This document shows, piece by piece, positions 50,479 to 63,719 of a DNA stretch of 64,000 nucleotides; the stretch's first letter is position 1, and every line of letters starts with the position of its first letter. The notes beneath the pieces are model-generated. The model was not told the DNA's origin, searched no databases, and worked only from the letters and a program-made list of their open reading frames with translations. A program made the position numbers and the translations under genes. Source of the DNA: Stenopsyche tienmushanensis (Eukaryota > Arthropoda > Insecta > Trichoptera > Stenopsychidae); NCBI GenBank assembly GCA_008973525.1, contig WACJ01000522.1, positions 1,612,001 through 1,676,000 on the forward strand, in the 5' to 3' direction.

Positions 50479-53400
50479 TCACTTTCTGAAGCCGAGCTTC
50501 TTCAGTGCTTTGAGATCAACGTCGCCGTAGTAGTCTTCGCTATATATACAAAATAAAAAGAGCTTATTATCGCAGACCTTCTTTATATTAACACAACTAA
50601 TACACGGTAGATATACACACCTTATGGTTAGATAAGATTAAACTTAGATTAAACTAAGTTTAGTGTCATTCACCGCCAAAGTAACATGCCACACAGAATA
50701 GAGAGAAATGCAAGACAATTTTAATGAGTAACATTTAAGTTGTTAAATTATCTTATTCAACCTTGACACCACAGTTCGAGGTGAGTGCTTTGTTTAAGAA
50801 CACAGAATAGAATTAGAGGATGCGTGCTGTGAAGAAAATTTTCAATATATAGAAGATGGGCGAGATTTTTGAGACAATCTTGCGAGAGGGCGGGCAATGA
50901 AGGTGAAATAAAACGATCATTTTATTTTATATTTTTTATGTTTTTTTTATTTTAAACATTTTTTTTCATCAAGAGTACAGGTAATTTTACAGGCTTTTTG
51001 GAATTTAATACTAATTTAACCTAGAAATGTACAAATGCAATGATCGCCCCCGTATATTTGCACACACGTATGAATAAATGCATGCAAACATACGGGGGTT
51101 GTCTAACGTAACAGAGCATTTTGTGAAGATGAGTATTCGATACTTGTTATGGTCTTCAATATGAATAAAAACTGAATTTTCCTATGTACAGATTAAATTT
51201 AAGCTTGGGCATTTTTCGTTTGTAATTCAATTCGTATTGATCAGTCTAAATGAAAACGAAAAAAGGACTTTGCTTTGACGCAAAAGGAACACAATATTGG
51301 CATGTATTTAATGCACGTTTTAGAGTTCCGGACCTGCTGTCATTTTATTCCAAGTTCGCATGGATTTCATACTATTTTTTGTTGATGACTCTGATGGACT
51401 AAAAACATTTTTAACGTATAAAAAAAAATTACATATCCGTCGTGGTCCTATAAGGGTTTTGGGATGTATTAATAAATTAATATATCTAAGCAAATAATAT
51501 TGCTATTCGGGAAAAAAAGTATCAAATAACATATTTGTAGTTAATCTCATAAGATCTTAGGTGGTTTAAATTTTTGGACTTAATTCGATTCTTGAGCTGC
51601 AGTCTTCGCGGGTCTCGGCTTGGAGGCTTTATGTTGGATTTTGGGTCCGTCCTGGTTGAGACCGGCCAACAACTCGCTCTTACGAATGGCTTTCAAGTCC
51701 AAGTCTCCGTAGTAGTCCTCGCTGTAAGGCCGCAATAACCCACCGTTTACTCTTTTTTATTTTTGTATGCGGTCTTAGAAACCATTGATTTGATGGGGTG
51801 TATATTTAAGTGAATAATTTGCTTCATTTGCTCGTCTTTAGAAGCAAACAATCTTTAAATTGAATGATGCTCGTCGATGCAATGTTGTATGAATAGAGAC
51901 AGTAGAGTGAAAACGAAAGAGAAGCATTGAAGCAAAATATTCAACTTTTATGAAAAAATAATACATCAATGTAAGTTTCAATTTGGTGTACATATTTTTC
52001 AAGCATTTAAGACTTATCATCTGCTAAATGTAAATTTGCTATTTTATCCATGATTCAATCCTTCTATAGTGTCGAGATAGGGATCACACTATAAAAACTA
52101 AACGCTATAGAATGTTAGGCACTCACATAAAATTTGTACCTGTTTAATTTGTTAACACGCGCGAGGGGGCATTGATCTTATGTATCTTATCCGTTCCTTG
52201 CACAAAAAACGCCACAAACGAAGTGGACGCTATAGGAGGGCTAACTGTAGTTACAGTTGATAAACTTAAATACAAGATAAATATATTGACACCAAAATGG
52301 AGCAGGACGTGTATAAAGTGCATTAGTTACAAATATGAATTTATGTTATTGTATGATAATTATTAGTTAAAAGGAATACAAAGCGATTTTTCATGTTAGT
52401 AAAAAGTATGGAAAATTAAAAATTGTTATATAAATTTAAAATCATACAAGTATGATTTTTATTAACGATCGTACGTGTCGTAAGCCGCACGTTAATGAAT
52501 TCTTCTGAACAAAAACACTACGACGTTGCCTTCTATAAATGCTGAATCTGATCAAATCAATTCGATCATCGTTGCATTATAGTATGCAGTAGCGTTTGTT
52601 AATGTCAATAGATTGTTGAATCGACTTTAAGAACATATTTGAAGGTAAATTGGATCAAATATAGGGCGAGGCTGACAGCCCGATGTCTACAAGAAAAACC
52701 CGTTATTTATGAAAACTAGATGATATTAAGAGCGTTCTTAAAACGACATCCAATTCAAATATGCTCACATTTATATTTACATGTGGATAAAGTGTATAAT
52801 ATAAATTTGTATTCGTGTACATTTAAATTACATTCAAATGACTGATCGTGTATGATTGATGATATTGAAATTGAGTGCTCACCATCCGGGAACATCTTCG
52901 GGATCTTCGCAGTTTCCGGTGCCATCAGCATCTCCGATCTTGAAGACGGTTCCGATGGGGCATCCGTATTCTCTGGCTACTCCTTCCAAGCAGATGTAGT
53001 ATTTGCGGCAATCTTCGGGATGGGCATGACGACTGAAAGATCCGGCGTTTGATACTTCTCCGGGGGCGGGGCAAGTGAAACCGTTGGCAACTTCTGCAAT
53101 TTTATCAAACGATTTGATTGTCTGGGATGATGGAAAATAACGCTTTGGGCGTTTGACGATATGAAAATAGTCTTACCTTCGTTTCTGCATTCTGGTACTT
53201 GATCGGCCCACATGCAAACGCGAGCTTCACGATCGTAAGCTAATCCGGGAGAGCATTGATAACGGGATGCTTCTCCGTTCCAGCAGTTCCAGAAGACGTC
53301 GCATTTATTTTCATCGGCGAAGATACCGTACAGTCTTGAACAGTGGGTGGTTGAAATGGCAGGCTCTGTAAAACATCAATATTTCAGATACGGATCCTCA

Positions 53401-56400
53401 AGCGATTGACTTAATTTAGCAGGCAAGTTGAAAATAATTTACCAAGTTGGGTCCTTTCTCCGCAATCGACGTTATGGAGATAATCGCAATTTTCCGTGAG
53501 GAATTTGGAGTCACTGGCATCGAAAGCTAAACCATTGCCGCAAGTTTTGATCTCGGCAACGTTATTGTCGCATTTCCAGTATTTGTCGCAGCTACTGTGA
53601 TGGGGGTAGAATCCAAAGTCATCGGGGCATTTGAAACTTTCTTGGCCTAATACTGCAAAAATAAAAAAAAATCATTGATGATTTATGCTAAATTTTTAAG
53701 CTGATCATAAATTCTTGCATGAATACCGCATGTTTATAACAGTATTAAAATGTAATTATGTAAAACAGAGCTTCGGATGGGTTTTTTGTGGCATTACCTT
53801 GACAAAAAACGGAATGAAGGCCGCACGAAATCGATCGTAGTAATATTTGTCGTCGGCGACACAAGGAAAATGAAAGTTAAGCAAGAATAAAACCAGTTTT
53901 ATCGATTGGGTTTTATTATGTTTTTTTCATTTTCTACCGTATTAAAGGTCGTTTTGCATTTTAATGAAAATTGAGAGTCGCTACGCTAAATTATGTCCAA
54001 ATTCACAGTTATAAATAGAAAGAGTTGCTATTCGGGTTTCGTTATCGTTATTACGCGCATCGATGTCTAATAATTAAGCTTAAAACTCTCATACAAATTT
54101 ATCACAAAATAACGATGTGATTAGGGATTCTGATTTATCGATGAATTTTATTTGTCAAGAAACGAGAATTCTCGATTTCGATTCGGAAATTTCTCGAAAA
54201 ATCTCGAGAATTCTCGAAAAATTTTGATTATTTTTTTTTATACAAAACGGTAAAGTATTGAACATAAATACTATTATCTTAGTATATAATTGAAATAAAA
54301 CAACTAGAAATATGATAAACAGAAGTATTTAAAATTTATTTCAGAAGTTCTAGATGTATCAAGTTTGAAAGGCTAATAAAACCTTTCAAACGACGAAAAA
54401 AATGTTTTTTAAAATTTCTCGAGAAATAGTTTTCGAAAAGAAACACTAGTTGTTGTGTTGTTAAGTTGATAAAAAAAATCGCCGATATAAAGATCAAAAT
54501 ATGCATTTTATAAAAAAAACTGTTATCTAAATTAATAAATCACGAAACAAATCAATTCGTCGCGTGTTTATTGGATTGCGAGTATTTTGGTATTTAAAAT
54601 AGTATAAAAAAGATCGGAGAATTATGTTTGTTTAATTTGTCTGTTGTGATAGTTTCGTAAGCGGTCGCTGATGAAATAACTAACCGCATGACATGATTTA
54701 TTTTCAATCTTATTGCAGATGAAATGGTGAAAATTATGCAACAATGGCTCTATAAACACATCGAAAATTTAGATGAGGCCGGAGTGTCTTTGAACGTTTT
54801 TCTTTTCACCTGTCGCTACCACACCTTAAATTTCACTTTCGATACACCGCCGGAAGGTGTGTTCAATAACAACTGTCCGGACTCGGCAAGACAAATGAGG
54901 CTTTCGAGGAAAAAATGTAATGTAATAATGTCCTACGCAATTTCTCGTCATTATGAAATTTTAACGTACAATTCCGTCATAGCACTCGCATGGCTTATGT
55001 AAATTATCTTGTTGTTTAAACGCAAACACTTCAATTTTGTCGCATAGAAGGATGCATCCAAGCGATTTGTTGAAAAGTCGAAACATTTCACGACACCCGG
55101 AAAAGCTTCAATCTCTTTAATTGCATTCTGTAATATTTTTGCGCTACAATCAAATGAGTGAATTGGGACATATTAATTCTCGGCACGTTATAATAATTTC
55201 TATTGCACACGTTTTTAATTGTTGGCCTCAGTGTCGACGTTATACAATGGCTCTCGTTTAACAATGCGGTCACAGTACGATTTGAGATTTTATTACTGGA
55301 TATATTCCAGTTTGCAGTACCATTACGTGGGAAGTGAGCCTATCTTGGGTGTGGTCGCATACCTGGGCCTAGTTTCACTATCGAACCCATAAATAATACG
55401 CATAATCAATTATACAATTATACAACGACGTGAGCCGTTGAAGATTCGGGACGGGAAATTCAAAAGTGTAGCGAAATGCGCGACAAATTAATAATCTAAC
55501 ATTGCGATGCAATTTTTTGCGCGTTTCCCAAGAGCGCATGCATAATGTCAGTTGTGCATTATTGAAATTCGAGCGCGGGAATTTCAAAATGTGAGCATTT
55601 CAACGAGGCATTATGATCGTGAATCGATGAAATATTTATAAAGATTGACTTTCTACGCGTCGATTATGCATAGCTTGATCTTTGCTACCGAGTTAAATGG
55701 CCTTTCCTTTTTTGGACATTTCAATCTATTCTCTTTCTCGGTGTCTTTTTGTCGTATTCTTTATCTTATTTTAGCGCTTTCTTCGTAAATATACCGCTTA
55801 CAAATTGCACATCGTTCACTTTCTATCCGGTTTCTTCGTATTTACTTTATTTTCTAACCTGTCTCTTTGATATCCGCATGTGAGGTATTGCAGTGCAATT
55901 CTGCGGCTGCGATACTATTTACAGAAGTGTCAAATTATACAATAGTCTCTGTACAAACATTACGGACCGTCATGCAATCGATGACGCTGCAAGATGTAAC
56001 AATTAACATAATGCAATCTCTTTAATGATGCTCGAATTAAATCGAACATATTTCCAATTTGATCCATTTAAAGCCACGAGAATAAAATTGAATTAGCATC
56101 ATTTTAAATGAAAAAAAAACGCCAAGAAACGTGCAGAAACAATCGATTATATGCACTCATAATTAGTGTTTCTTCTCGGGAATTATTTCTCGAGAAATGT
56201 GCAAAATCCTTTCTTAAGAAAAGCTCTGATTTCCAAAAGAGAACTAGGATGTCCGATTTTACTTTAAATGGCATGTTATTTTAAAAATAATATGAAATAG
56301 TAGAGTAATCAGAGTCTCTACTTATAATACATAGATCAATAAAATAATCGTCAATGTTATTACTATGGATGTCTAATGGATGGCGGATAGGAGTCATTAA

Positions 56401-59400
56401 ATTTGATTTTAAATACATTGACGAAAAAAGGTCGATGCTACGACTTTATCCGTGAAGAAATTCAAAAGAAATAATCATCTTAAGTAATGAAACATCAAGT
56501 ATAATCCGAGTACGTCTCACAAATGTCGGAGAAATCGACTACCAGAACTTGTCAAAACACCGAAACATAGATATTATCCATCGAGTTGAGTAACGACCGA
56601 GTGAGATTTAAGTGCTCTCGAATCGTGAGTTGAGACATCTTCAGACGAGGAAGATTCATCTCAGACGACCGGCAGACTGTTGATTAAAATTTTGTAACAT
56701 CTAGAGAAATTCTTTCATAGAAAACCACAAATCTTTCTTCTTACGCAACGCCCGGATTAACATAGATTGTCCGCGTCGAATCGAAAATTCCGCAGGGGTC
56801 AGAGTGTCAACGAATTTACCTTCAAATTTTAACGAACGGGAAATGTACACATGCCCAAATACCAAATGTCAAGGCTGCGAAGCAACTGTGTCAAAATATT
56901 CAAATGGACTTTTCATCCTGTTTGAATTTTTATGAATCATCTCGCAACTTCGTCCAATATTGAAGACACAGCCCGAGAAGACTCAAGGCCTTCGCAGCCA
57001 TTACTTATGCTATTCCACAAAATCCGTTATTCGATTTTAAACGCTGATATCCTGAACGCTCGAATAATTCAAGGCGTTTGAATTATCATGCATAATTTTT
57101 TTGAAATCGGCAAATGGCAAATCGTGCTGCTGATGCGGATGTCCAAGAAATAGCTGTAATCTTTAATGAATCAACGCGAAGGTTATTGCCAAAGGGTAGA
57201 AATGTCATGAAGGTTAGACGATGATTTAATAGTCCATCGTATCTGTGTAAAAAATAATCGCAATGAAAATGATATTGGCGTGCATACTTTCTGATTTTAA
57301 TGCAATCATAGGCGATAGACTTTAATCATGCTACTATCAAACTATACCAGTAAAATGCAATCATAACAGGGCTTTGAACCGTTATTTTTTTCATTTCGGT
57401 TTTGGCTTCGGTTAGATCCAATTAAGATTTTTCTGATTTTTTAAATATTTTTTTGGATAATAATATTATTTTCTAGCATAATTTAAAGCATTTTGTTCCT
57501 TCTTCTCGGTTCAGTTACGGTTTTCATTCGGCATAAATAACGGTTTTCGATTTCTGTTCGAAACCCTGAATTATAAGATCAAATAGGGCATTCATTGCAC
57601 TTTTTAAATCGATTCATGAAGACGAAGTCATTTTCATGTTGTAAATTTTGTATCATTCATGGCTTAGATATCATACATTGGAATTAATATCGATTAGATG
57701 ATTTTAATGATGATCGTATAAGGGTTAAGCATTTAGTTCGACGTGCGTTTGAACGCATATTACGCAAGTGCAGAGTATCACATTCCTTCAACTGTTTAGA
57801 TGTTATGTAAAGACTAAACTAGTTTTACTTCAGATGGGACAGTTTGCGTTGTAAAAGTGTACCCAATTGTATAAACCGCTCATGAGCTGTATCATTTTTT
57901 AAATACTATGTATCAAATATAGTTTAAGCATTGTCTTGTCTTCGGCACAGACGAATTACCACTTGTCTGGGATGAAACAATGGCGGATGACTGTCTGATA
58001 ATTTTTTGCCATTTAGAAAATTATAGGCATGTGAATTTCTAATAGAATCAAAGAGTGGGTGAAAACTATGACATGCTGAAAACATTATGCCGATTGAGAT
58101 CTTAAATCGCACATTCTCATTTCAAACAATGCACTATTGTGTTCGCCGAGGTCGAATCTTGTATATTCTAGAAGAAGATAAATCACAAAGTAAATATAGT
58201 ATTATTTTGCAACGATATGCTTTATTTAAGAGCTGATTGTTCTTGAAAAAATCGGCTGCAGTACCGTTTTTATGATGAACGAAACACTGTCGAACTTTCT
58301 TCGATTTAAACTTTTACTTCGTTACATAAGATGATACATAAACATGAACGTAAATTTAATTTTCGACCTGCGTCAGTCTGACCACATTGGAAATGTCGTT
58401 CATCAACATGTCGGTGTCGTTGACTTTGTGATGTTAAATTTTCGAGCACGTTCTTTACTCTACGAAGACCTCCACGCCCATGTCGTAAAACGGAATGATC
58501 ATACATTTTTTCACAATTTACATAAAAGTCTGATGACAGAAGAGACCTCGATACGTACAATGAGCGTGCAAGATGTCACAAAAAGTCGCATGTACGTGTC
58601 GAATAATTTTTTTGCAAGACAAAGCATCCAAAATGCGGTTAATAATATGACAAATTTGTACACGATCATATAATGAATGCTAAACAAGCCCTAAAATTTA
58701 TTCCACAGTTTACTCATAAATGCACGCATTTGCCTCGTTATTCGATCTTCGATCAAATTTAATGTTTAAAAACACAAGATTGCAACATTTGTATGAAGCA
58801 TGTGTACCCGTTATTTAAATATTAAACAAATTCAAACGACAACTTTCGTTTCACACAAACTAAACACGCAATTTCTCTACTTTGCTATGCGCGCGTGACA
58901 TTTGGTCTTCCAAACAACAAAAAACCCATCGTGATGTATGTTAATAAAAACCACGCTGCAAAAGAAGCCACTTCGGTTATGCAACAATGAAGACGATCCG
59001 ACGATAGTATAACTTTTCATGAACATAAATCTGAAATACCGGATCCAATGGATGAAAAAACGTGGAATTTAACAGCCACAAATCGTTGCAAAATATGAAA
59101 TGTTAATGGCGATGATGAAAGAATTCATGCAATTTGTGATGGGAATTTTCATCAAAATAATTCATGTCGTCACCATATGACTAATGTCGTGGCCGATCGC
59201 AGAATTTAAATCTTGCCAATATGATAATACGCGTCGACATTTATCTTTCTATAAATACATGCTTAAATATCAAGGTTAATATCTTGAATCATATCGTGAC
59301 ATTATAAGAGGCACATATTACCATCGGCGCTGTTCATCTTCTTTTTTTCGCATGCACGTCGAAGAAAACACTTTCACATATTTAAAAACGCTTAAATGCC

Positions 59401-62400
59401 ATGCTTAAATCATGCGATGATCTTATAACTCCTAAATATCATATTATTCAATATGGCATCGTTTTTGCAGACATGAACGTATGAATCGATATTGAAAATT
59501 GATTATTTTTCGACGCATTCATGAATGAAATGTATGCGAATTGTGCATTTGATTCGATGGTAAATATCGAATGCGCCCATTATTTCCAAATGGAATTGAC
59601 ATTGAAATTTTAAAAGGCGCTAAACAGAAGCGCAATAGGACGCAAATGGGATGTGCCAATATTGATGGGTGTAGAAATGTTGAATTTCTATCGAAAGTGT
59701 CGATTTTGTAACTTGATCACGTTTAGCCGGGTGGATGGATATAGCCATAATTAGCATTTATATAATGAATTTACGAAATGGCCTCGCGCTTACGAAATGC
59801 GGACGAAAGTTACCACAAGAAGCCAGCTGTGAAATGCAAACCCGATGGTTGTTATTTCATGCCAATATGGCACTGCGGATTCTCGATCAAAGTCCTCCTT
59901 GACACGGATGTTGTCCTATTTCAAGGTTGAAGTTAGGGATCCTGATTTATGCGTGATTTTCATTTTTCGAGAAACTCTCTCGAGAATTTCCAAATTTCTC
60001 GATTTATTTTTAAAAATGTCTATAAAACAGTAAAATATTTTTATTAACACATATCTGACAAACAACGACCTATCCAACAAAAATCATATTCTAAACAATC
60101 TGTCAACTGTCGTGAAATATAGATATAATTTGCTTGGGTAAGCTATTAAGGTCTATCGACTTTCTGAGAACCGAATAAGTTTAGGACGTATCTATTGTCT
60201 CTTAAAAAAAGATAATACGACTTTCAAAGTGAGAAATTACTAGAACCCTATTAAAACCATTTAAAAATGTATTGCTTTCTAAAATTACTCACGAAATCAT
60301 AAAATTTCTCGAGAAGTTCTCGAGAAATAATTTTCGATACATGATTGACCTGAGCTTTGAGTTTCTTTAAATGTGATGTCTGCCTGTCAAAATGATTTTT
60401 TTTATTTCTTTAATCGATTCTTCTTCTGTATTGTTATTATCAGAGCATCTCTTTGTTGTTGTTAAATTAATTTATTACAGTTAATTGAGCGAGAAATTTA
60501 GCTTGTATCCAATTAATCAACTTCATTCACACTTTGTTCGATCATCCGAAAGCAATCCAAAGCGCGTTTCAGTGCTTTGCTCCAATTCTTCGTCATGAAT
60601 GAACATCACACGCAATACTGATATTAATAACGAGGGCGTGCGTTGCGTACGCAATTAGACACGCATAATTTCGAGAAGATCCATTACAAATCTTAAATAA
60701 ACATGTTAAAAAAATCAACAAAATATTACTTTTGGCGATTGTTTAATATTCGAATGGCATAATGTACATACATATGCGAGCATGTCAGACATGATTTGCA
60801 TAACATTTCATATTGGCGCTGTGCTTTCGCCGCCCACAATTTTTTCCATTTCGATTTGAATATGATTTTTTTCTGAATTGCAGCCTTCGCCTTTTGAAAT
60901 TTCTAATCGTATATATTTACGAATGGGGAAAATTGCACAAGAGCCGGATCAATTTAGAAATCTGTCGATGAGCAAGGTCAAATGGTAGCTGATTGAATTT
61001 TCATAATCGATTACAAATGCCTTTTAAAAATACAAAGCCAATAACCTGAGCAGCTATGCAATCGATGCATGGTTTTTTATTTGATTCGAGCGCGGAAATT
61101 TATGCAAATCGTATGCGTGTTGATTGATTTAAGGGCTATTATCGAAGTGACAAAATGGTCGCCGGACGTAAAGTTGGCACGGACGAACGCCATGTTGGGT
61201 CGAAACACGTTTTCGACCTAAAAAACTGTCATGGCCATGGTGGATATTGCATTCCTTCGCGCAAAAAGCGATCAACGGTTTTTTGCCCCTTTTTTGACAA
61301 AAATTTGGATGTCGAGAGCCTTCAGGAAACGCATTCTTGCGCTAATCTACGAGAATGTCTCCGCTTGATTTCCTCATTTCATCCAATGGCAAAGTGATTT
61401 CAACGACAATAAACTGGCTTTTTTATCGTGACCATTTATCAAAATAAACCATAGCCGCCAAGGGGTTAGCATAAATTCACATTTTAAATGTAATTCAAAT
61501 ACTTCAGCAAAAAATCGCTTTAAAATTCCACAAAGCTGCCGTATAATTTAGCAGTTTTATTTCATAATTTGTTCGGTTTTTTGTCGACCGAAACGTAACG
61601 TGTAGCGCAAAAACATCTTCGAGGAAACAAGTGAGTTCATCTCTCGTTCGAAGCATCTCGAGCTTTTTTGCATGCTTTTTCAAATGCAACGCTTTGTAAA
61701 CACACAGAAGAAGTAGTTGACCATGAGCTAATAGCTCCGGTAGCTAAAAATATGAACGAGGGAAGCAAATGCGCGAGTGTGGGTGGTTGAATTGTCTCTT
61801 GCAGTGGTCGATGTATGAATTATTTATATATATATATCGATAAATGAAGACTTTACGCTTTATAAATTTGCGCCTAATTACTTTACTATAAGACAGAGAA
61901 AGTCGGTTTCAAAAGCGACTCGAGCAAGTAAATTTCTACACGTTATCATTGCGGCTCAAACGCGAGGAAAAGTTTTAATACAAAAAGGAGAGCAAGAGAT
62001 CTTTCAATCGAAACGAATATGGCCAATTATCTGTTTCTGCTCTGATTATGATTTATTGGCATTTACCGTCATTTAAAATCATCTTTAGATTGAAGCTCCG
62101 TTGTAATAAAATATGATTGATGATGACGATAAAAAAAATCATCGTTATTACGGTGTGTTTTTCATCAATTTAGTGTAATTTAACAACACCTGTTCCTTAA
62201 GTTAACTTTTGCCTTCTGTTAGCTACTGTTGTTCACCTGTACGAGGCCATCCACTGCGTTTATATTGCAAGAGAAAGCAGACATCTTGCCATATTTCCGA
62301 TATGCTCATAATGATACGATCTCTATAATAGTATAAATAATTCATCGAACATCGATATTGTATGAAAATGCATCTAAAAATAGCATTAAAGTTAATCATT

Positions 62401-63192
62401 TGAAATTATGCGTTTATTAAGTTCGCATTAAATTTATAAAGATGTATGCAAAATGCATTTTCATTGAGTTTCAATGATTGATTAAATTTATTATTTGTAG
62501 GGAATTAAAAGACTCGAACGCGCGGGTAAGCGCCAAACCCGAATCGCTCTTCAAAAGCTCTCCGATTGCAAAACCTTAATGCAAATATGTACTAACTGTA
62601 TCACTACAAACGATTTCTGTAGGCCATGAATAACTGGAATGTTTTTTAAATAAAACTGGTTTGATTTCGACAGAACTTATACAAAGACTCGCCATACTAA
62701 TGATAGCTTTTTATTTCCTACGACATTTATTCCAGCTCAATTCAATGAAGGTGATGCAATGAATAAGTAATAAAGCATTCACAGTGCTCGTTCCATGTAA
62801 TGACTTTTTTTTGTTCTACCTTGAATCGTAAAACTATTTATGGAATATTCGATTCGCGTTATATAAATCGATAATTGGGAAAGAGTTAATATTGATCAAA
62901 ACCGACTAAAAGTATATATTATCGCATATATTTTCGCTAATCTTCTGACTGAAAACATGTGAATAAATTACTATTGATTGCATTGCAACTTTTCACTATT
63001 ATTCACAGCCAAATTTCTATGATTACTTAATGAAGAAAATGTGATTGGCGGTAATTTGCAAGGCTCTCGGAATGTTCATCATTCACTGTTTTTCACTGTC
63101 GGTCACTTAAATATAAGAATAAATGCTCAATGGTACATACCGGTGCCGAAGAGGGCCAACGCCAAAATCACTAAACACTGTTTTGAGTACAT
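50479..63192 (-). CDS. Gasp: Gasp / obstructor-C, isoform with distal terminal exon
   Basis: Exons 63141-63192 (ATG 63190-63192), 53443-53652, 53177-53365, 52883-53093 and the distal last exon 50479-50539 encode 240 aa. The tail is EDYYGDVDLKALKKLGFRK. The acceptor tatatatag precedes 50539 and the split TG|C codon joins exactly as with the proximal exon, so the choice is mutually exclusive. The body is identical to the 267-aa isoform: signal peptide plus three CBM14 domains. The short basic tail lacks the Lys/Pro/Gln-rich extension of the other form. Transcript support cannot be seen here. Confidence 0.8.
51045..51098. other. Foldback between the two Gasp terminal exons
   Basis: cccccgtatatttgca and its imperfect reverse complement tgcaaacatacggggg form a stem of about 16 bp with a loop near 20 nt. 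It lies between the terminal exons, in the intron of the distal isoform or beyond the 3' UTR of the proximal one. Confidence 0.6.
51580..63192 (-). CDS. Gasp: Gasp / obstructor-C (CPAP3-type cuticle protein), isoform with proximal terminal exon
   Basis: Exons 63141-63192, 53443-53652, 53177-53365, 52883-53093 and 51580-51721 join in frame (phases 1, 1, 1, 2) to 267 aa. The signal peptide is MYSKQCLVILALALFGTG. Three CBM14 domains follow: about 21-85 (FKCPDDFGFYPHHSSCDKYW..CGNGLAFDASDSKFLTENCDY), 95-148 (CSRLYGIFADENKCDVFWNC..CMWADQVPEC) and 155-220 (FTCPAPGEVSNAGSFSRHAH..CRKYYICLEG..GNCEDPEDVPGC). The tail EDYYGDLDLKAIRKSELLAG is characteristic of Gasp, followed by a basic extension. Gasp is a secreted chitin-binding protein of tracheal and other cuticle matrix. 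The 9.5-kb first intron is likely regulatory. Confidence 0.95.
54121..54450. mobile_element. CTCGAG-rich MITE in Gasp intron 1
   Basis: It starts TTAGGGATTCTGATTTATCG, carries clusters of ttctcgagaa foldbacks at both ends, and finishes ctcgagaaatagttttcg..gaaacacta. The same layout recurs at 59934-60340. The terminal TAGGGATTC/TAGTGTTTC pairing is hAT-like, but no 8-bp duplication matches. Confidence 0.55.
56162..56202. repeat. Fragment of the CTCGAG-rich family
   Basis: ttagtgtttcttctcgggaa then ttatttctcgagaaa matches one terminus of the 54121-54450 element. Confidence 0.5.
57367..57568. mobile_element. hAT MITE in Gasp intron 1
   Basis: This 202-bp element begins CAGGGCTTTGAACCGTTATT and ends, reverse-complemented, CAGGGTTTCGAACAGAAATC, with internal aaccgttattt copies. 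Flanking 8-mers aatcataa (57359-57366) and aattataa (57569-57576) match at 7 of 8 positions, a slightly decayed hAT target duplication. Non-coding. Confidence 0.75.
59934..60340. mobile_element. Second CTCGAG-rich MITE in Gasp intron 1
   Basis: It begins TAGGGATCCTGATTTATGCG, has ctctcgagaatttc clusters, and ends ttctcgagaaataattttcg. Related to 54121-54450. The right terminus is truncated. Confidence 0.55.
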
Positions 63193-63239
63193 TTTGATGT
63201 ATGAGAACGTGACGGTCACTATAGGGACTCGCGGTGACG

Positions 63240-63281
63240 AAGACTGTGCGCGACCGCCCGCGCACCCACGGTTTTATACCA
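63240..63281 (-). promoter_or_regulatory. Gasp core promoter with TATA box
   Basis: On the minus strand TATAAAAC (plus-strand 63272-63279) lies about 80 bp before the ATG, with a CACAGTCTT initiator-like site near 63240. The region is GC-rich relative to its surroundings. Spacing of about 30 bp between the two fits a TATA promoter. Confidence 0.6.
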
Positions 63282-63719
63282 CCTGGTCACGTGACCTGGT
63301 GAAAAGGCTTCGTCACACAAACACGTAGTGAGCCTCTTTTCTTTTCACCCGTACAACTTCAATAGATGCCGTACGTTTTCAAGGAGCTTTGTCACGCCTG
63401 AATCGAGCTAAATTCAATCAATTTGACCAGGAAAACGTATTCCGAAATTTCATCTTCGCCCGAATATTTCACATTTCGTTCAATAAATGTGCATTTAACG
63501 CAATAAATCATTCAAATGTGCCTTTAATATCATAGCTGGAATATCTTACCTTTGAATATCAATGGATTTTGAGGATGACACATGAAATATATGGACCCAA
63601 TCATAGATTTTTATTCATCGAAATGTCTATTATGCAACAATATATCTGTTCGTATTCTATAGAAGGAAAATAAAATCTGATTTTGTACGTAGCACGAGAC
63701 CACTGACTTCTTCTGGAAC

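Noticed and set aside
54724..55002. 92-aa ORF in Gasp intron 1
   Set aside because: No family similarity, signal peptide or splice logic; likely chance in a long intron.
58306..58673. Overlapping ORFs of 109 aa (+) and 84 aa (-) in Gasp intron 1
   Set aside because: No motif, no splice partner, and both strands open over the same bases, which points to composition rather than coding.
61155..61397. 80-aa plus ORF with Cys/His residues
   Set aside because: The spacing does not match a known zinc-binding motif and it lies in the Gasp intron without a splice partner.
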